A DNA stretch of 24,200 bases from contig JAAYKB010000048.1 in the NCBI GenBank assembly GCA_012522615.1, forward strand, positions 1 to 24,200. Reading direction: 5' to 3'. The notes under the pieces are model-generated. The model was given only the letters and a program-made list of their open reading frames with translations, made no database searches and was not told the origin of the DNA. A program made the position numbers and the translations under genes. Origin of the DNA: Clostridiales bacterium. Its GTDB lineage: Bacteria; Bacillota; Clostridia; Oscillospirales; Acutalibacteraceae. This document shows, piece by piece, positions 7,039-15,661 of this stretch. The first letter of the stretch is position 1. Every line of letters begins with the position of its first letter.

Positions 7039-7983
7039 CTACTCCGGGTCGCCCAACGTCTTTAAGAACGCGGTAAAATAATCGGGCAGGTCGCCGGTAA
7101 GCTCGATATATCGTCCGTCACGCGGATGAGCAAACCCGATTGTCCGCGCGTGCAGACATTGACCCCTAAGGCCTGCGGGCTGCCGTCCCCCGCCGTAAAC
7201 CACATCCCCCGCCACCGGGTGCCCGAGATATGCCATGTGCACCCGAATCTGATGTGTCCGTCCGGTTTCGAGTCTTACTCTTATATGGCTATATCCTGTG
7301 TACCGTGCAATAACCTCATAATGCGTCACGGCATTTTTCGCCCTTCCGGCGGCCAGCATTTCGGGCGAGAGGACGGCCATCTTTTTGCGATGAACCGGAT
7401 GTCTGCCGATCGGCGCATCAACAGTTCCGCGGTCGCCTTTCAGACTCCCGACGACTACCGCCTCATAAATTCTTGTGAAGCTGTGCGCTTTTATCTGGGC
7501 GGCGAGCGCGTTATGCGCCGTATCGTTTTTGGCTACTATCAAAAGACCGCTTGTATCCTTGTCGAGCCGGTGGACTATCCCGGGGCGCAAAACCCCGCCG
7601 ATACCCGAAAGACTGTCCCCGCAGTGGGCCAGCAGCGCATTGACAAGCGTGCCGTCGGGGTTGCCCGCGGCGGGATGCACAACCATCCCCTTGGGCTTGT
7701 TTACAACCAGAAGATCTTCGTCCTCATATATAACATTTAACTCAATCGGCTCGGGCTTTGCCTCGCAGATAACCGGATCGGGAATGGCGACCTCTACAAT
7801 ATCGCCCGCCCGCAGACGGTAGTTCTTGGCTCGAACAGTGCCGCCCGTCTTAATAAGGCCGCGCTCCAGCCAGCCCTGAACCTGTGCCCTCGCAACACCT
7901 AGGGAATCACTGACATACCGGTCAAGCCTCTCCCCCGTTATCTCGGGTAAAGGTTTCAGTATCCGCAGCTCCATTGGCGGCAT
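7039..7983 (-). CDS. rluD: RluA/RluD-family 23S rRNA pseudouridine synthase
   Basis: Converts specific uridines of large-subunit rRNA to pseudouridine. It has 314 residues: an S4 RNA-binding domain (about 17-68, ERLDRYVSDSLGVARAQVQGWL) and then the catalytic domain, with the nucleophilic Asp141 in GIVHRLDKDTSGLL and the downstream RLETGRTHQIRVHM. The S4 domain and length fit the RluD branch (B. subtilis YlyB), though the target site is not readable from sequence. Start: ATG at 7983, 5 nt from AGGGGA; a second in-frame ATG at 7974 is also possible. Either start lies inside the 3' end of lspA (overlap 53-62 nt), implying translational coupling. Last gene of the long minus-strand block; no terminator is seen in the 32 bp before splB. 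Confidence 0.93.
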   Translation of the reverse strand: MPPMELRILKPLPEITGERLDRYVSDSLGVARAQVQGWLERGLIKTGGTVRAKNYRLRAGDIVEVAIPDPVICEAKPEPIELNVIYEDEDLLVVNKPKGMVVHPAAGNPDGTLVNALLAHCGDSLSGIGGVLRPGIVHRLDKDTSGLLIVAKNDTAHNALAAQIKAHSFTRIYEAVVVGSLKGDRGTVDAPIGRHPVHRKKMAVLSPEMLAAGRAKNAVTHYEVIARYTGYSHIRVRLETGRTHQIRVHMAYLGHPVAGDVVYGGGRQPAGLRGQCLHARTIGFAHPRDGRYIELTGDLPDYFTAFLKTLGDPE

Positions 7984-8467
7984 CCCCCTCCCCTTCGGGC
8001 TTTTTCAAGGTTTGCTCTTTATGAATGAACAGAAAATATAATAAAAGCAGAGAAGACCCGACGACTATAAAGCTGTCGGCAACATTGAATATCGCAAAAT
8101 CAATTGCCTTGAAGTAAAAGAAATCAACGACCTTCTGCCTGAAGATCCGGTCGATCATATTGCCGACGCCGCCTGACAGAATCATGGTTCCGCTTATTAA
8201 AACCAGCTTTGAACGCCCGAGCTTTCCCGAAATCATTACATAAAGCAAGCCCAAAAGCGCAACCGAAGTTATCACGACAAGCATTATACGCGAGTCGGAA
8301 AAAATTCCGAAGGCCGCGCCGGTGTTTTCGATATAATTAAGCTCAAAGATACCGTCTATCAGAACAATAGGGTCGTTGCCAGCGAGATGGGTTGCGGCAA
8401 GCCATTTTGTGAGCTGGTCAAGTCCGACCAGCATTAATCCTCCGATAACAAGAAAAACGCCAAACAT
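7922..8467 (-). CDS. lspA: Lipoprotein signal peptidase LspA
   Basis: Polytopic membrane aspartyl protease that cleaves the signal peptide of prolipoproteins after lipidation. It has four hydrophobic segments (about 2-17, 61-79, 86-103 and 127-149). The catalytic dyad is Asp106 in GNMIDRI and Asp131 in FNVADS; VGLDQLTKW and NYIENTGAAFG are further family blocks. At 181 residues it is longer than the usual 150-165, because of a hydrophilic, acidic C-terminal tail (about 150-181) that coincides with the overlap with rluD. Start: ATG at 8467 with GGGGGACGG just upstream; an in-frame start nine codons earlier lies in the intergenic hairpin and is unlikely. Confidence 0.95.
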   Translation of the reverse strand: MFGVFLVIGGLMLVGLDQLTKWLAATHLAGNDPIVLIDGIFELNYIENTGAAFGIFSDSRIMLVVITSVALLGLLYVMISGKLGRSKLVLISGTMILSGGVGNMIDRIFRQKVVDFFYFKAIDFAIFNVADSFIVVGSSLLLLYFLFIHKEQTLKKPEGEGDAANGAADTETFTRDNGGEA

Positions 8468-8484
8468 ATCCGTCCCCCAAATGC

Positions 8485-8513
8485 AAAGCGGCAAGCTGTT
8501 GACCTGCCGCTTT
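8485..8513 (-). other. Hairpin between ileS and lspA
   Basis: AAAGCGGCA (8485-8493) and TGCCGCTTT (8505-8513) are perfectly complementary over 9 bp around an 11-nt loop, in the 86-nt gap between ileS and lspA. On the minus strand it is followed by GCATTT rather than a clean T-run, so it looks like a partial terminator or an mRNA-processing/stability element. The fold is clear; the role is inference. Confidence 0.55.
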
Positions 8514-8553
8514 ATATTTAAACCCTGCTACTATTAATCAACGGCAAACCGAC

Positions 8554-11346
8554 CTATCCGACAATCGCTGCACAGCGATCGCATAGGTCGCCGTGCGACG
8601 AGTTTCCGACCGTATCGCTGTAGGTCCAGCAGCGGGCGCATTTTTCCCCGTCTGCATGGGCCACCGTAACACCCAAGCCCTCGAAATCGCCTTTGAAGTC
8701 TCCGCCTTCGTCCTCGGCTACGACAAGCTGGGAAACAATCAGCACCGCGGGCAGTATTTTTGATACCGATCGCACAAAGTCGAGGGTTTCCCCCTTGCAG
8801 TGCAGCGTAACGCTTGCATCGAGGGAGCTTCCGATAACCTTGTCTGTACGCGCAGTTTCAAGCGCCTTTTTGACATCGCTGCACAGCGCATTAATGCGCT
8901 CCCATTTTGCAAGGAAATCGTTATCGACGTCAAAGAAACCGGGTTTCGGAATCTCGTTGAAAAGAACCGACTCGGCGTCGTCCCCGCTGCCGTGGGGCAT
9001 AAACGACCATATCTCCTCTGCCGTAAAGGCGAGGATGGGCGCCAGCAGTCTTGTCAAGGCTCCAAGCAATCTGTATATAACCGTCTGGGCGGCGCGGCGT
9101 GTCAGACTGTCCGCCTTTTCGACATACAGACGGTCTTTGAGAACGTCCAGATAGAAGTTGGACAAATCAACCACGCAGAAGTTATGGATTTTGTGGAAGG
9201 CGTCATGGAATTCGTATGATTCATAGGCGGCGTTAACCTGAGCCGTCAGCCGGTCCAGACGCATCATTGCCCAACGGTCGATCTCTTCCAGCTTATCGTC
9301 AGGCACCATGTCGGTATCGGGATTGAAATCGCTGATATTGCCGAGTATGAAGCGGGCGGTATTGCGAATCTTGCGGTAGGCTTCGGAAAGCTGTTTGAGT
9401 ACATCCTTCGATAGCCGCACATCGACCCGGTAATCGATCGACGCCACCCAAAGCCGCAGAATATCGGCGCCGTACTCCTTGACCACCTGCCCCGGGACAA
9501 TGACGTTGCCGAGGGATTTGGACATCTTGCGACCCTCGCCGTCGACCGTCCATCCATGTGTCAGAACCGCCTTATAGGGGGCATCCCCTTTGCAGGCTAC
9601 CGCCGTCAGCAGTGACGACTGGAACCATCCGCGGTACTGGTCTCCGCCCTCCATATACAGGTCGGAGGGCCATTTCAGATAGGGTCTTGTCTCCAAAACG
9701 GCGAAATGGGACGAGCCGGAATCAAACCATACGTCCATGATGTCCTTTTCCTTGCGGAAATGAACCCCGCCGCAGTATGGGCATTTTGCGTCTTGGGGAA
9801 GAATCTCATCCGCGCTGTGTTTATACCAGCCGTCCGAGCCCTCCTTGCGGAAAAGGGCGGAAACGGCATTTATGAAATCACGTTCTATTACAGGCTTTTT
9901 GCAGTCCTCACAATAGAAGATAGGAATCGGTACACCCCACAGACGCTGGCGTGAAACACACCAGTCGCTGCGCTCGCGCACCATGGATACCATCCTCTCC
10001 TCGCCCCATGCGGGCATCCACTTCACGCTGCGGATGGCCTTGATTGCATCTTCCTTAAAGGATTCGACAGAGCAGAACCACTGCTCTGTCGCCCGGAAGA
10101 GAACCGGCTCCTTGCAACGCCAGCAGTGGGGGTACTGGTGAACGATCTTTTTTATAGCAAACAGCGAACCGGTTGCCTCCATATGCTTGGCAATCGCCTT
10201 GTTGGCGTCGGTGGTAGTCATGCCCGCGCAGACAGCTCCGGCCTGTTCTGTCATCCTGCCGCGGTTATCCACAGGAACGACAACCGGAATATCCTCATAT
10301 TTTTTGCACACATTAAAGTCGTCAACCCCATGACCGGGAGCGGTATGAACACATCCGGTTCCGCTTTCCAGCGTCACGTGGTCGCCCAGAATAATCAGTG
10401 ACTCCCTGTCAAGGAAGGGATGCTGCGCCTTGATATATTCGAGCTCGGCGCCTTTAAATGTCGCGACAACCTTGTAATCGGTCTTGCCTGCGGCGGCCAT
10501 GGCCTGCTCATAAAGCTCCTCCGCCATGATATAGTATTCGCCGTCGCACTCGATTACGTTATATATGAACTTCGGGCCCAGACATATAGCGGTGTTTGCG
10601 GGAAGGGTCCATGTCGTGGTGGTCCAGATTATAAAGCTTGTTCGTTTGGGGTCAACCCCGGCTTTGGCGAGAATTCCGCGGTCGTCGGCAACCGGAAATT
10701 TCACATAAACAGAATAGCACGGGTCCTCGCTGTATTCGATTTCGGCTTCGGCAAGCGCGGTTTCGCATTCCGGACACCAGTAAACCGGCTTCAGTCCTTT
10801 ATATATATATCCCTTCAGCGCCATTTCGCCGAACACCTCGACCTGGCGCGCCTCAAACTCGGGGCTGAGCGTAAGATACGGATTATCCCATTCGCCGAGG
10901 ATTCCGAGACGCTTGAACTGCTCACGCTGGTCGTCGACATAGCCGAGAGCGAACTCGCGGCAGATAGCGCGAAGCTCGGCGGGCGACATCTGAACCGCCT
11001 TCTCCACGCCGGCCTTGGCGCGCGCCTTGAGCTCAATCGGCAGTCCGTGGGTATCCCATCCGGGAACAAACGGCGCCTTATAGCCTGCCATATTGCGATA
11101 GCGGACAATTATATCCTTAATAATTTTATTCATAGCGGTGCCGATATGGATATCGCCGTTGGCATAAGGGGGACCGTCATGAAGCACCCAGACAGGTTTG
11201 CCCTCGTTTTTCTCCATAAGCCTGTCATACAGCCGCTTCTTCTCCCATTCCTCCAGCATGGCAGGCTCGCGCTGCGGCAATCCGGCTCGCATCGGGAACT
11301 CGGTGGAAGGCAGATTCAAGGTATTGTTGTAATCCTGTTCTTGCAT
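8554..11346 (-). CDS. ileS: Isoleucyl-tRNA synthetase
   Basis: Charges tRNA-Ile in the cytoplasm. The 930-residue class I synthetase has the HIGH-type motif HIGT (67-70), the KMSKS loop (607-611), and editing-domain sequences such as GTGCVHTAPGHGVDDF. A C-terminal zinc-binding knuckle has Cys903, 906, 922 and 925 (CARCW...CDRC). Size and zinc tail match the B. subtilis/E. coli type rather than the eukaryote-like mupirocin-resistant type. Extra CxxC pairs in the insertion before the KMSKS loop (YCEDCKK, KCPYCGG) suggest a further zinc site. Start: ATG at 11346 behind AAAGGAG, spaced 8 nt. Only 50 nt separate it from divIVA, so there is no room for the T-box leader that regulates ileS in many Firmicutes. 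Confidence 0.98.
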   Translation of the reverse strand: MQEQDYNNTLNLPSTEFPMRAGLPQREPAMLEEWEKKRLYDRLMEKNEGKPVWVLHDGPPYANGDIHIGTAMNKIIKDIIVRYRNMAGYKAPFVPGWDTHGLPIELKARAKAGVEKAVQMSPAELRAICREFALGYVDDQREQFKRLGILGEWDNPYLTLSPEFEARQVEVFGEMALKGYIYKGLKPVYWCPECETALAEAEIEYSEDPCYSVYVKFPVADDRGILAKAGVDPKRTSFIIWTTTTWTLPANTAICLGPKFIYNVIECDGEYYIMAEELYEQAMAAAGKTDYKVVATFKGAELEYIKAQHPFLDRESLIILGDHVTLESGTGCVHTAPGHGVDDFNVCKKYEDIPVVVPVDNRGRMTEQAGAVCAGMTTTDANKAIAKHMEATGSLFAIKKIVHQYPHCWRCKEPVLFRATEQWFCSVESFKEDAIKAIRSVKWMPAWGEERMVSMVRERSDWCVSRQRLWGVPIPIFYCEDCKKPVIERDFINAVSALFRKEGSDGWYKHSADEILPQDAKCPYCGGVHFRKEKDIMDVWFDSGSSHFAVLETRPYLKWPSDLYMEGGDQYRGWFQSSLLTAVACKGDAPYKAVLTHGWTVDGEGRKMSKSLGNVIVPGQVVKEYGADILRLWVASIDYRVDVRLSKDVLKQLSEAYRKIRNTARFILGNISDFNPDTDMVPDDKLEEIDRWAMMRLDRLTAQVNAAYESYEFHDAFHKIHNFCVVDLSNFYLDVLKDRLYVEKADSLTRRAAQTVIYRLLGALTRLLAPILAFTAEEIWSFMPHGSGDDAESVLFNEIPKPGFFDVDNDFLAKWERINALCSDVKKALETARTDKVIGSSLDASVTLHCKGETLDFVRSVSKILPAVLIVSQLVVAEDEGGDFKGDFEGLGVTVAHADGEKCARCWTYSDTVGNSSHGDLCDRCAAIVG

Positions 11347-11396
11347 TGGGATAGCTCCTTTATTGGTATATACCTACTGATAACTATATCATTATA

Positions 11397-12197
11397 TTAT
11401 TTGTGACGATGGGGATTGTTTACGGTTTCCTCGGCATCCTCCTGCGAAATATCGTAATCGTCACCGAATTTAAGGTCTTTGAACCTTGTAGTCGGCCTAA
11501 GCTCAACCGTATCGGCTGGTTTCTTTTCTATATGGGCATCCTCGTCGTCCTCAGCCTCGGCTTCTTCGCGAAGGGTAGGAATATCAAGCATAATCTCGGG
11601 CGCAGCTTCCGCATCGTTCGCGGGCACATCCGGCTCCTCAGCGGTCGGGGCCGCAGGCTCGGTTTGAAGCGCATTCGCGGTTTCCTCGGTTGCGGCCTCG
11701 ACCGTCTCCTGCGCCGAAGCCTGTTCTTTTTCCTCCTCGGGCGTTTCATCCTTAACCTCGGGAAGGACATCAATCAGAGAAAGATGCTCGCGATATATGG
11801 ACAGCATACGCGCCTTGAAATTCGAAACCTCACGGCGGATACGCTCCATCTCGCGTTCCTCCTTACGGATGCTCTTTTGGGCGTTTTCCTGAATCTTTTC
11901 CGCCTTTATTTTGGCGTCGTCCAGAATAAGACCGGCTTTGTGCTTGGCCTCGCGGACAACCGTATCGCCCAGCTTCTGTGCGCTGAGTAAAGCCGTCCTG
12001 ATATTGTCCTCGTCGTTGCGGTATTCCACCAGCTTGTCTGCCAGTATCTCAAGCTTTTTTTCAAGCTCGGCTTTAGCGGCGGTCAAAGCCTCAACGGTTT
12101 CGGCACAGCGGTCAAGAAAATCATCGACCTCGGAAGCTTTATATTTACCTCTGGAGGAGGTGAAGGTAATATTCTTTATATCATTTGCCGTGAGCAT
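11397..12197 (-). CDS. divIVA: DivIVA-family cell-division/pole protein
   Basis: Coiled-coil protein that recognises curved membrane at septa and poles and recruits partners. The N terminus (LTANDIKNITFTSSRGKYK, then EVDDFLD) is the DivIVA membrane-binding signature, although Ser-Arg-Gly replaces the more usual R.G-Y pattern. Residues about 30-145 are heptad-rich coiled coil. The last 115 or so residues form a low-complexity, Glu/Ala/Pro-rich acidic tail ending in NPHRHK. At 266 residues it is longer than the B. subtilis protein (about 164), mainly because of that tail. Start: ATG at 12197 behind AGGAGAGGGG. It sits directly after sepF; the ylmG and ylmH genes that often lie between them are absent. 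Confidence 0.93.
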   Translation of the reverse strand: MLTANDIKNITFTSSRGKYKASEVDDFLDRCAETVEALTAAKAELEKKLEILADKLVEYRNDEDNIRTALLSAQKLGDTVVREAKHKAGLILDDAKIKAEKIQENAQKSIRKEEREMERIRREVSNFKARMLSIYREHLSLIDVLPEVKDETPEEEKEQASAQETVEAATEETANALQTEPAAPTAEEPDVPANDAEAAPEIMLDIPTLREEAEAEDDEDAHIEKKPADTVELRPTTRFKDLKFGDDYDISQEDAEETVNNPHRHK

Positions 12198-12226
12198 ATA
12201 GGTTCCCCTCTCCTAATATAATCGGC

Positions 12227-12249
12227 TGCGGTTATCGGATATAGCCGCA
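12227..12249 (-). other. Hairpin in the sepF-divIVA gap
   Basis: TGCGGTTAT (12227-12235) pairs with ATAGCCGCA (12241-12249), nine pairs including one G-U type, loop of 5 nt. It lies 29 nt upstream of the divIVA start and is not followed by a T-run, so it is not an ordinary terminator. It may stabilise or separate expression of the two genes; role unproven. Confidence 0.4.
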
Positions 12250-12258
12250 CCGTCGAAT

Positions 12259-12699
12259 TTAGAAATAAAGTCCGTTATTCTCCAGCTCGTCCAGCAAATC
12301 CCCCATTATACCTACGTTGTAGGGGGTGATTATAAAGGTGCAGTTTGCAACCTTTTTTATCTGACCGTCGTTCGCATAAGCAACCCCGCTGAGAAAATCG
12401 AGGATACGGCGGGCGACATCCTTGTTCGCTCCCTCGAGGTTCAGAACGACCGTACGCTTGGCGTTGAGATGGTCGGCAATAGCGCTCGCGTCGTCAAACC
12501 GCTCGGGTTTAACCAGAACCACCTGCAACTGGGTGGTGGCGTGGATGTTTACCACCTTATTGCCTTTCTTATTATCAATCTGGTTTTGCGATGATTTTTC
12601 TTCTGATTTTGAAACAAAATCCATTTCATCATCAACCTCATCAAATTCATCGGTTTCGGGATCACTTAAAAAATTCTTAAACTTATTGATAATGTTCAT
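12259..12699 (-). CDS. sepF: Cell-division protein SepF
   Basis: Cytosolic partner of FtsZ that bundles filaments and tethers the Z ring to membrane in Gram-positive bacteria. It has 146 residues (family about 150). The N-terminal amphipathic stretch (MNIINKFKNFL) matches the SepF membrane anchor. An acidic linker (about 12-45) follows, then the conserved C-terminal domain with VVLVKPERFDDASAIADHL, NLEGANKDVARRILDFLSG and the terminal FIITPYNVGIMG. It is flanked by yggS and divIVA, the standard order of the Gram-positive ylm cluster. The start at 12699 follows a purine-rich AAAGGAAAGGG. Confidence 0.96.
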   Translation of the reverse strand: MNIINKFKNFLSDPETDEFDEVDDEMDFVSKSEEKSSQNQIDNKKGNKVVNIHATTQLQVVLVKPERFDDASAIADHLNAKRTVVLNLEGANKDVARRILDFLSGVAYANDGQIKKVANCTFIITPYNVGIMGDLLDELENNGLYF

Positions 12700-12755
12700 T
12701 AAAACCCTTTCCTTTCCCTTGATATTTATTTATGCCCGGATATACCGGAATATGG

Positions 12756-13526
12756 CTATCTGCGTCTGCCGAATAATGCAGAACCTACCCTGACGATGGT
12801 TGCGCCCTCCATTACAGCCTCCCTGTAATCGGACGACATTCCCATTGATAACACGTCCATGGGCATGCTGCCCATATTGACATTATCTATGTTTTTGCCC
12901 CTGATGTCAATAAACAGTTTATGCACATGTGCAAAAATCGCCCTTTTTTCACTTTCTGTGTCAAGAATCGGAGGGATGGTCATAAGGCCGCGCAGCCTTA
13001 TTCCGCGAAGTTCGCCGATTGCCGAGGCAAGCTCCTCGAGCTCCTCCTCCATCACGCCCGACTTGGATTCCTCCCGCCCGATATTCACCTCAACCAGAAC
13101 ATCGGTTACAATTCCTGCCCTTTCAGATGCCTTGCTGACGGCATCCGCAAGGCGCAGGCTGTCGATAGATTCAATCATGTCGACCTTGCCGACAATCTTG
13201 GATACCTTATTGGTCTGGAGGTGACCGATAAGATGCACGTCGATACCGTCCAGCTTGATTTCATCCCTTTTTCCGAGAAACTCCTGAACCCTGTTTTCAC
13301 CGATGGCGGTAAGTCCCGCGTCAATCGCCGCGTTGATATAGACGGGAGACACCGTCTTGGTTACCCCGAGCAGGGTGACCTCCCGGGGATCGCGCCCCGC
13401 TTTTATGCAGGCCTCTTCTATATTAAATCTTATCTGTTTGAGGTTTTCTTCAATATCGGCGATATGACGGGCGTCACCGCTAGGGCTTTGAATTTCTTTT
13501 TTATCATCTGACGGTTTTGCCATCAT
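12756..13526 (-). CDS. yggS: YggS/YlmE family PLP-homeostasis protein
   Basis: Fold-type III pyridoxal-phosphate-binding protein that buffers PLP and influences amino-acid balance; no enzymatic reaction is established for the family. It has 256 residues. The PLP lysine is Lys57 in LLGVTKTVS, followed by IGENRVQEF, HLIGHLQTNK, SGV and the phosphate-binding LSMGMSSDYREAVMEGATIVRVGSALFG. About 25 extra residues precede the first family helix. The start has two adjacent ATGs (13526 and 13523) behind GGAAAGGGG. The first 23 nt overlap the end of the HlyD-like gene upstream, so translation is probably coupled. Confidence 0.95.
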   Translation of the reverse strand: MMAKPSDDKKEIQSPSGDARHIADIEENLKQIRFNIEEACIKAGRDPREVTLLGVTKTVSPVYINAAIDAGLTAIGENRVQEFLGKRDEIKLDGIDVHLIGHLQTNKVSKIVGKVDMIESIDSLRLADAVSKASERAGIVTDVLVEVNIGREESKSGVMEEELEELASAIGELRGIRLRGLMTIPPILDTESEKRAIFAHVHKLFIDIRGKNIDNVNMGSMPMDVLSMGMSSDYREAVMEGATIVRVGSALFGRRR

Positions 13527-14724
13527 AAAGCCCCTTTCCTTCTACAATAATGTCGTCGTAAAGCTGGAGATAGCTCTTGTCCCCCGGAATCTCCTCGCAA
13601 ATTACATAGTCGGGTTCGGCGTAGAGAATCTTAATCTTTTTGAAAACCACCATGTCCCCGACAAGGGTATAAACCCCCTGGACGTCATCTTCGTTTGTGA
13701 TAACCCGGCTGCTTGGGATGCGAAGCCCTTCATATTTTCTAAGCCGTATCTGTACGGACTCCCGCCGGATTGCCGAAAGCTCGCCCGACATATAATTACA
13801 TTCGAATATCACGGCGGAATACCCTCTTTTATCCCTGTTTACCGCCACCACCTCGGATGGGATGGCTTCGCTAGTGACAAACGGAAGCAGCAGACCGGGC
13901 TTTGACCCCTGCCTCAACTCCCCCGCCTCGGCCGATGGGAGCAGGCAGGCAAGATACCATTTATAATCCCCGACCACCTTGCCGATTACATCGGATTCCG
14001 CTTGGTCAGGCCGGGCTTCAAACAGCTGACGCAGCCTGTCGGGCGTGAGAGATAGAGCCTCGTTGTAATCGACGCTTTTTTCAAAGCCGTCGGCCTTGCT
14101 GACAAAATAGCCCGCTATCGGTGATTTTACAGAGGCGGTTGCCACCGAAAAGGATGCCGCAAGCTGGTTTCGCAGCTTTGTCAGCTCGTTTATCCTGTTT
14201 TCAAAGCCGGACGCCTTTCCGATGGTGACCTGCTTTTTATTCATAAGGGAAAGCAGCTTTAGCTGCCACTGGTCGGTATCCTTTAAGCTGGGCTGGTTAA
14301 GGCTTATTATCAAGCTGCTTATCGATTGTCTAATCTGTTTGTCGATAGTGTCCAGATTGACCTTGCCGGCCGTCCCCTGGTTTTGTATCTCCTTGAGCTG
14401 GGTTATGCTTTCGTTCAGCCGGTCAAGCTGGTATTGGGTGTGGGAATCCTCCTCGGTCGGATATACCCTAGCGACCTCGCCCCCCTTTGAGACGCGGTTG
14501 CCGTTTTCGACCGTATAAAAGAGGTAGCCCTTCTTCTTGCCGGTAATCACCGATTCGTTTCTGACGGTAAACCCCTCGGCATCAATGATTTTATACTCGC
14601 TCGAGCTGTAAACCGTCTCGGTTTTGACCGGATTGTAAAACACCTGAACACACTGGTAGATAACATATGAAATCAGGAACAGGGAAAGGCTTATGGTTAT
14701 TATTCTTTTAATAAAGGTGTCCAT
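13504..14724 (-). CDS. HlyD-like membrane adaptor protein, no transporter nearby
   Basis: A protein of about 406 residues: short N terminus, one membrane segment (IITISLSLFLISYVIYQCV, about 8-26), then an extracytoplasmic part. It resembles HlyD-family adaptors: a first lipoyl-like half (VRNESVITGKKKGYLFYTV, then ENGNRVSKGGEVARVYP), a long alpha-helical hairpin (about 90-195), the second lipoyl half (SVKSPIAGYFVSKADGF), and a beta-barrel-like region. HlyD proteins usually couple an inner-membrane exporter to an outer channel, but no transporter gene is present and the host appears monoderm, so the family name does not give a function. Start: ATG at 14724, 9 nt from GGAGG; ATG at 14730 lies too close. 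It overlaps miaA by 17 nt and yggS by 23 nt, placing it firmly in the operon next to division genes. Confidence 0.85.
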   Translation of the reverse strand: MDTFIKRIITISLSLFLISYVIYQCVQVFYNPVKTETVYSSSEYKIIDAEGFTVRNESVITGKKKGYLFYTVENGNRVSKGGEVARVYPTEEDSHTQYQLDRLNESITQLKEIQNQGTAGKVNLDTIDKQIRQSISSLIISLNQPSLKDTDQWQLKLLSLMNKKQVTIGKASGFENRINELTKLRNQLAASFSVATASVKSPIAGYFVSKADGFEKSVDYNEALSLTPDRLRQLFEARPDQAESDVIGKVVGDYKWYLACLLPSAEAGELRQGSKPGLLLPFVTSEAIPSEVVAVNRDKRGYSAVIFECNYMSGELSAIRRESVQIRLRKYEGLRIPSSRVITNEDDVQGVYTLVGDMVVFKKIKILYAEPDYVICEEIPGDKSYLQLYDDIIVEGKGLYDGKTVR

Positions 14725-15661
14725 TTGCATGCCCCTCCAGAATTTCAGCGGCTTTTGCAACAAGCCCTTGTATATCCATATAATCGTCTATATACAGAAA
14801 ATTTGCATCCCTGCGCCGGCGAAACCAGCTGAGCTGCCGCTTTGCATACCGTCTTGTCGACTGCTTGAGGTTTGAGACGGCCTGTTCGAGGGTCAGCTCT
14901 CCCGCAAAATAGGGCGCCAGCTCCTTGTACCCTATCGCCTGCATGGCGGTCGGGGCGGTGGGCAGCGACAGGACGCGGCGCGCCTCGTCGAGAAGTCCCG
15001 ATTTCAGCATGTCGTCCACCCGCCGGTTGATTCTATCGTAAAGGCAGGCGCGGACGCGGCAGTCAAGAACTATCACGCACGGGTTGTAGGGTGAAGGCCG
15101 GTTGCGCGACAGCCTTATCTGCTCGCTCATGGTCATGCCGGTTGTTTTCACAAGCTCCAGCGCGCGGATAATCCTTCCCAGATTGTTGGGGTGGAGCCTG
15201 TCGGCAGTCTGCTTGTCATACTCCCGCAGCTCCCGAAGCAGCGCCTCGGCCCCCTCGCGCTCTGCCCGCATACGCAGGCTTTCGCGCAGCTCCGGGTCTC
15301 CCCCTCCCCCGTGGAAGCTCAGGTTGTCGATTACGGCGTCAATATAGAGTCCTGTCCCCCCGCACAAAAACGGGAGCTTGCCCCGCCCGTGGATTTCAGA
15401 GATTATCCGGCGGGCATCCTCGACATATCTTGCGACGCTGTACCCCTCGGAAAGAGGAAGAAAACCGAGCAGGTGGTGGGGTACGCCCCGCATCTCGCTT
15501 TGGGTGGGGCGGGCTGTGCCTATCCGCAGCCCCTCATATATCTGCATGGAGTCGGCCGACACCACCTCGCCGTCCATCCGCTTTGCCAGCTCTGCCGCCA
15601 AGGCGGTCTTGCCCGAGGCGGTCGGGCCTGCAATAACAGGCAGGAACAGGCGGCTGTCCAT
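14708..15661 (-). CDS. miaA: tRNA dimethylallyltransferase MiaA
   Basis: Transfers a dimethylallyl group to N6 of A37 in tRNAs reading UNN codons, giving i6A, the substrate of MiaB, which is the first gene of this block. About 317 residues, typical for the family. The P-loop is GPTASGKT, followed by SADSMQIYEGLRIGTA and the GGTGLYIDAV segment; the C-terminal RRYAKRQLSWFRR matches the family's tRNA-contacting end. Start: ATG at 15661, 9 nt from AAAGGAG; an in-frame ATG at 15670 directly abuts the Shine-Dalgarno and would add MPP. It lies 33 nt or more after mutL and overlaps the HlyD-like gene by 17 nt. Confidence 0.96.
   Translation of the reverse strand: MDSRLFLPVIAGPTASGKTALAAELAKRMDGEVVSADSMQIYEGLRIGTARPTQSEMRGVPHHLLGFLPLSEGYSVARYVEDARRIISEIHGRGKLPFLCGGTGLYIDAVIDNLSFHGGGGDPELRESLRMRAEREGAEALLRELREYDKQTADRLHPNNLGRIIRALELVKTTGMTMSEQIRLSRNRPSPYNPCVIVLDCRVRACLYDRINRRVDDMLKSGLLDEARRVLSLPTAPTAMQAIGYKELAPYFAGELTLEQAVSNLKQSTRRYAKRQLSWFRRRRDANFLYIDDYMDIQGLVAKAAEILEGHANGHLY

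Noticed and set aside
10420..11406. 328-codon plus-strand open frame opposite ileS
   Set aside because: It lies wholly antisense to conserved IleRS sequence and shows no domain or start signal; a shadow frame.
11347..11460. T-box or other riboswitch upstream of ileS
   Set aside because: The gap is only 50 nt and no T-box sequence (TGGNACCGCG-like) is seen.
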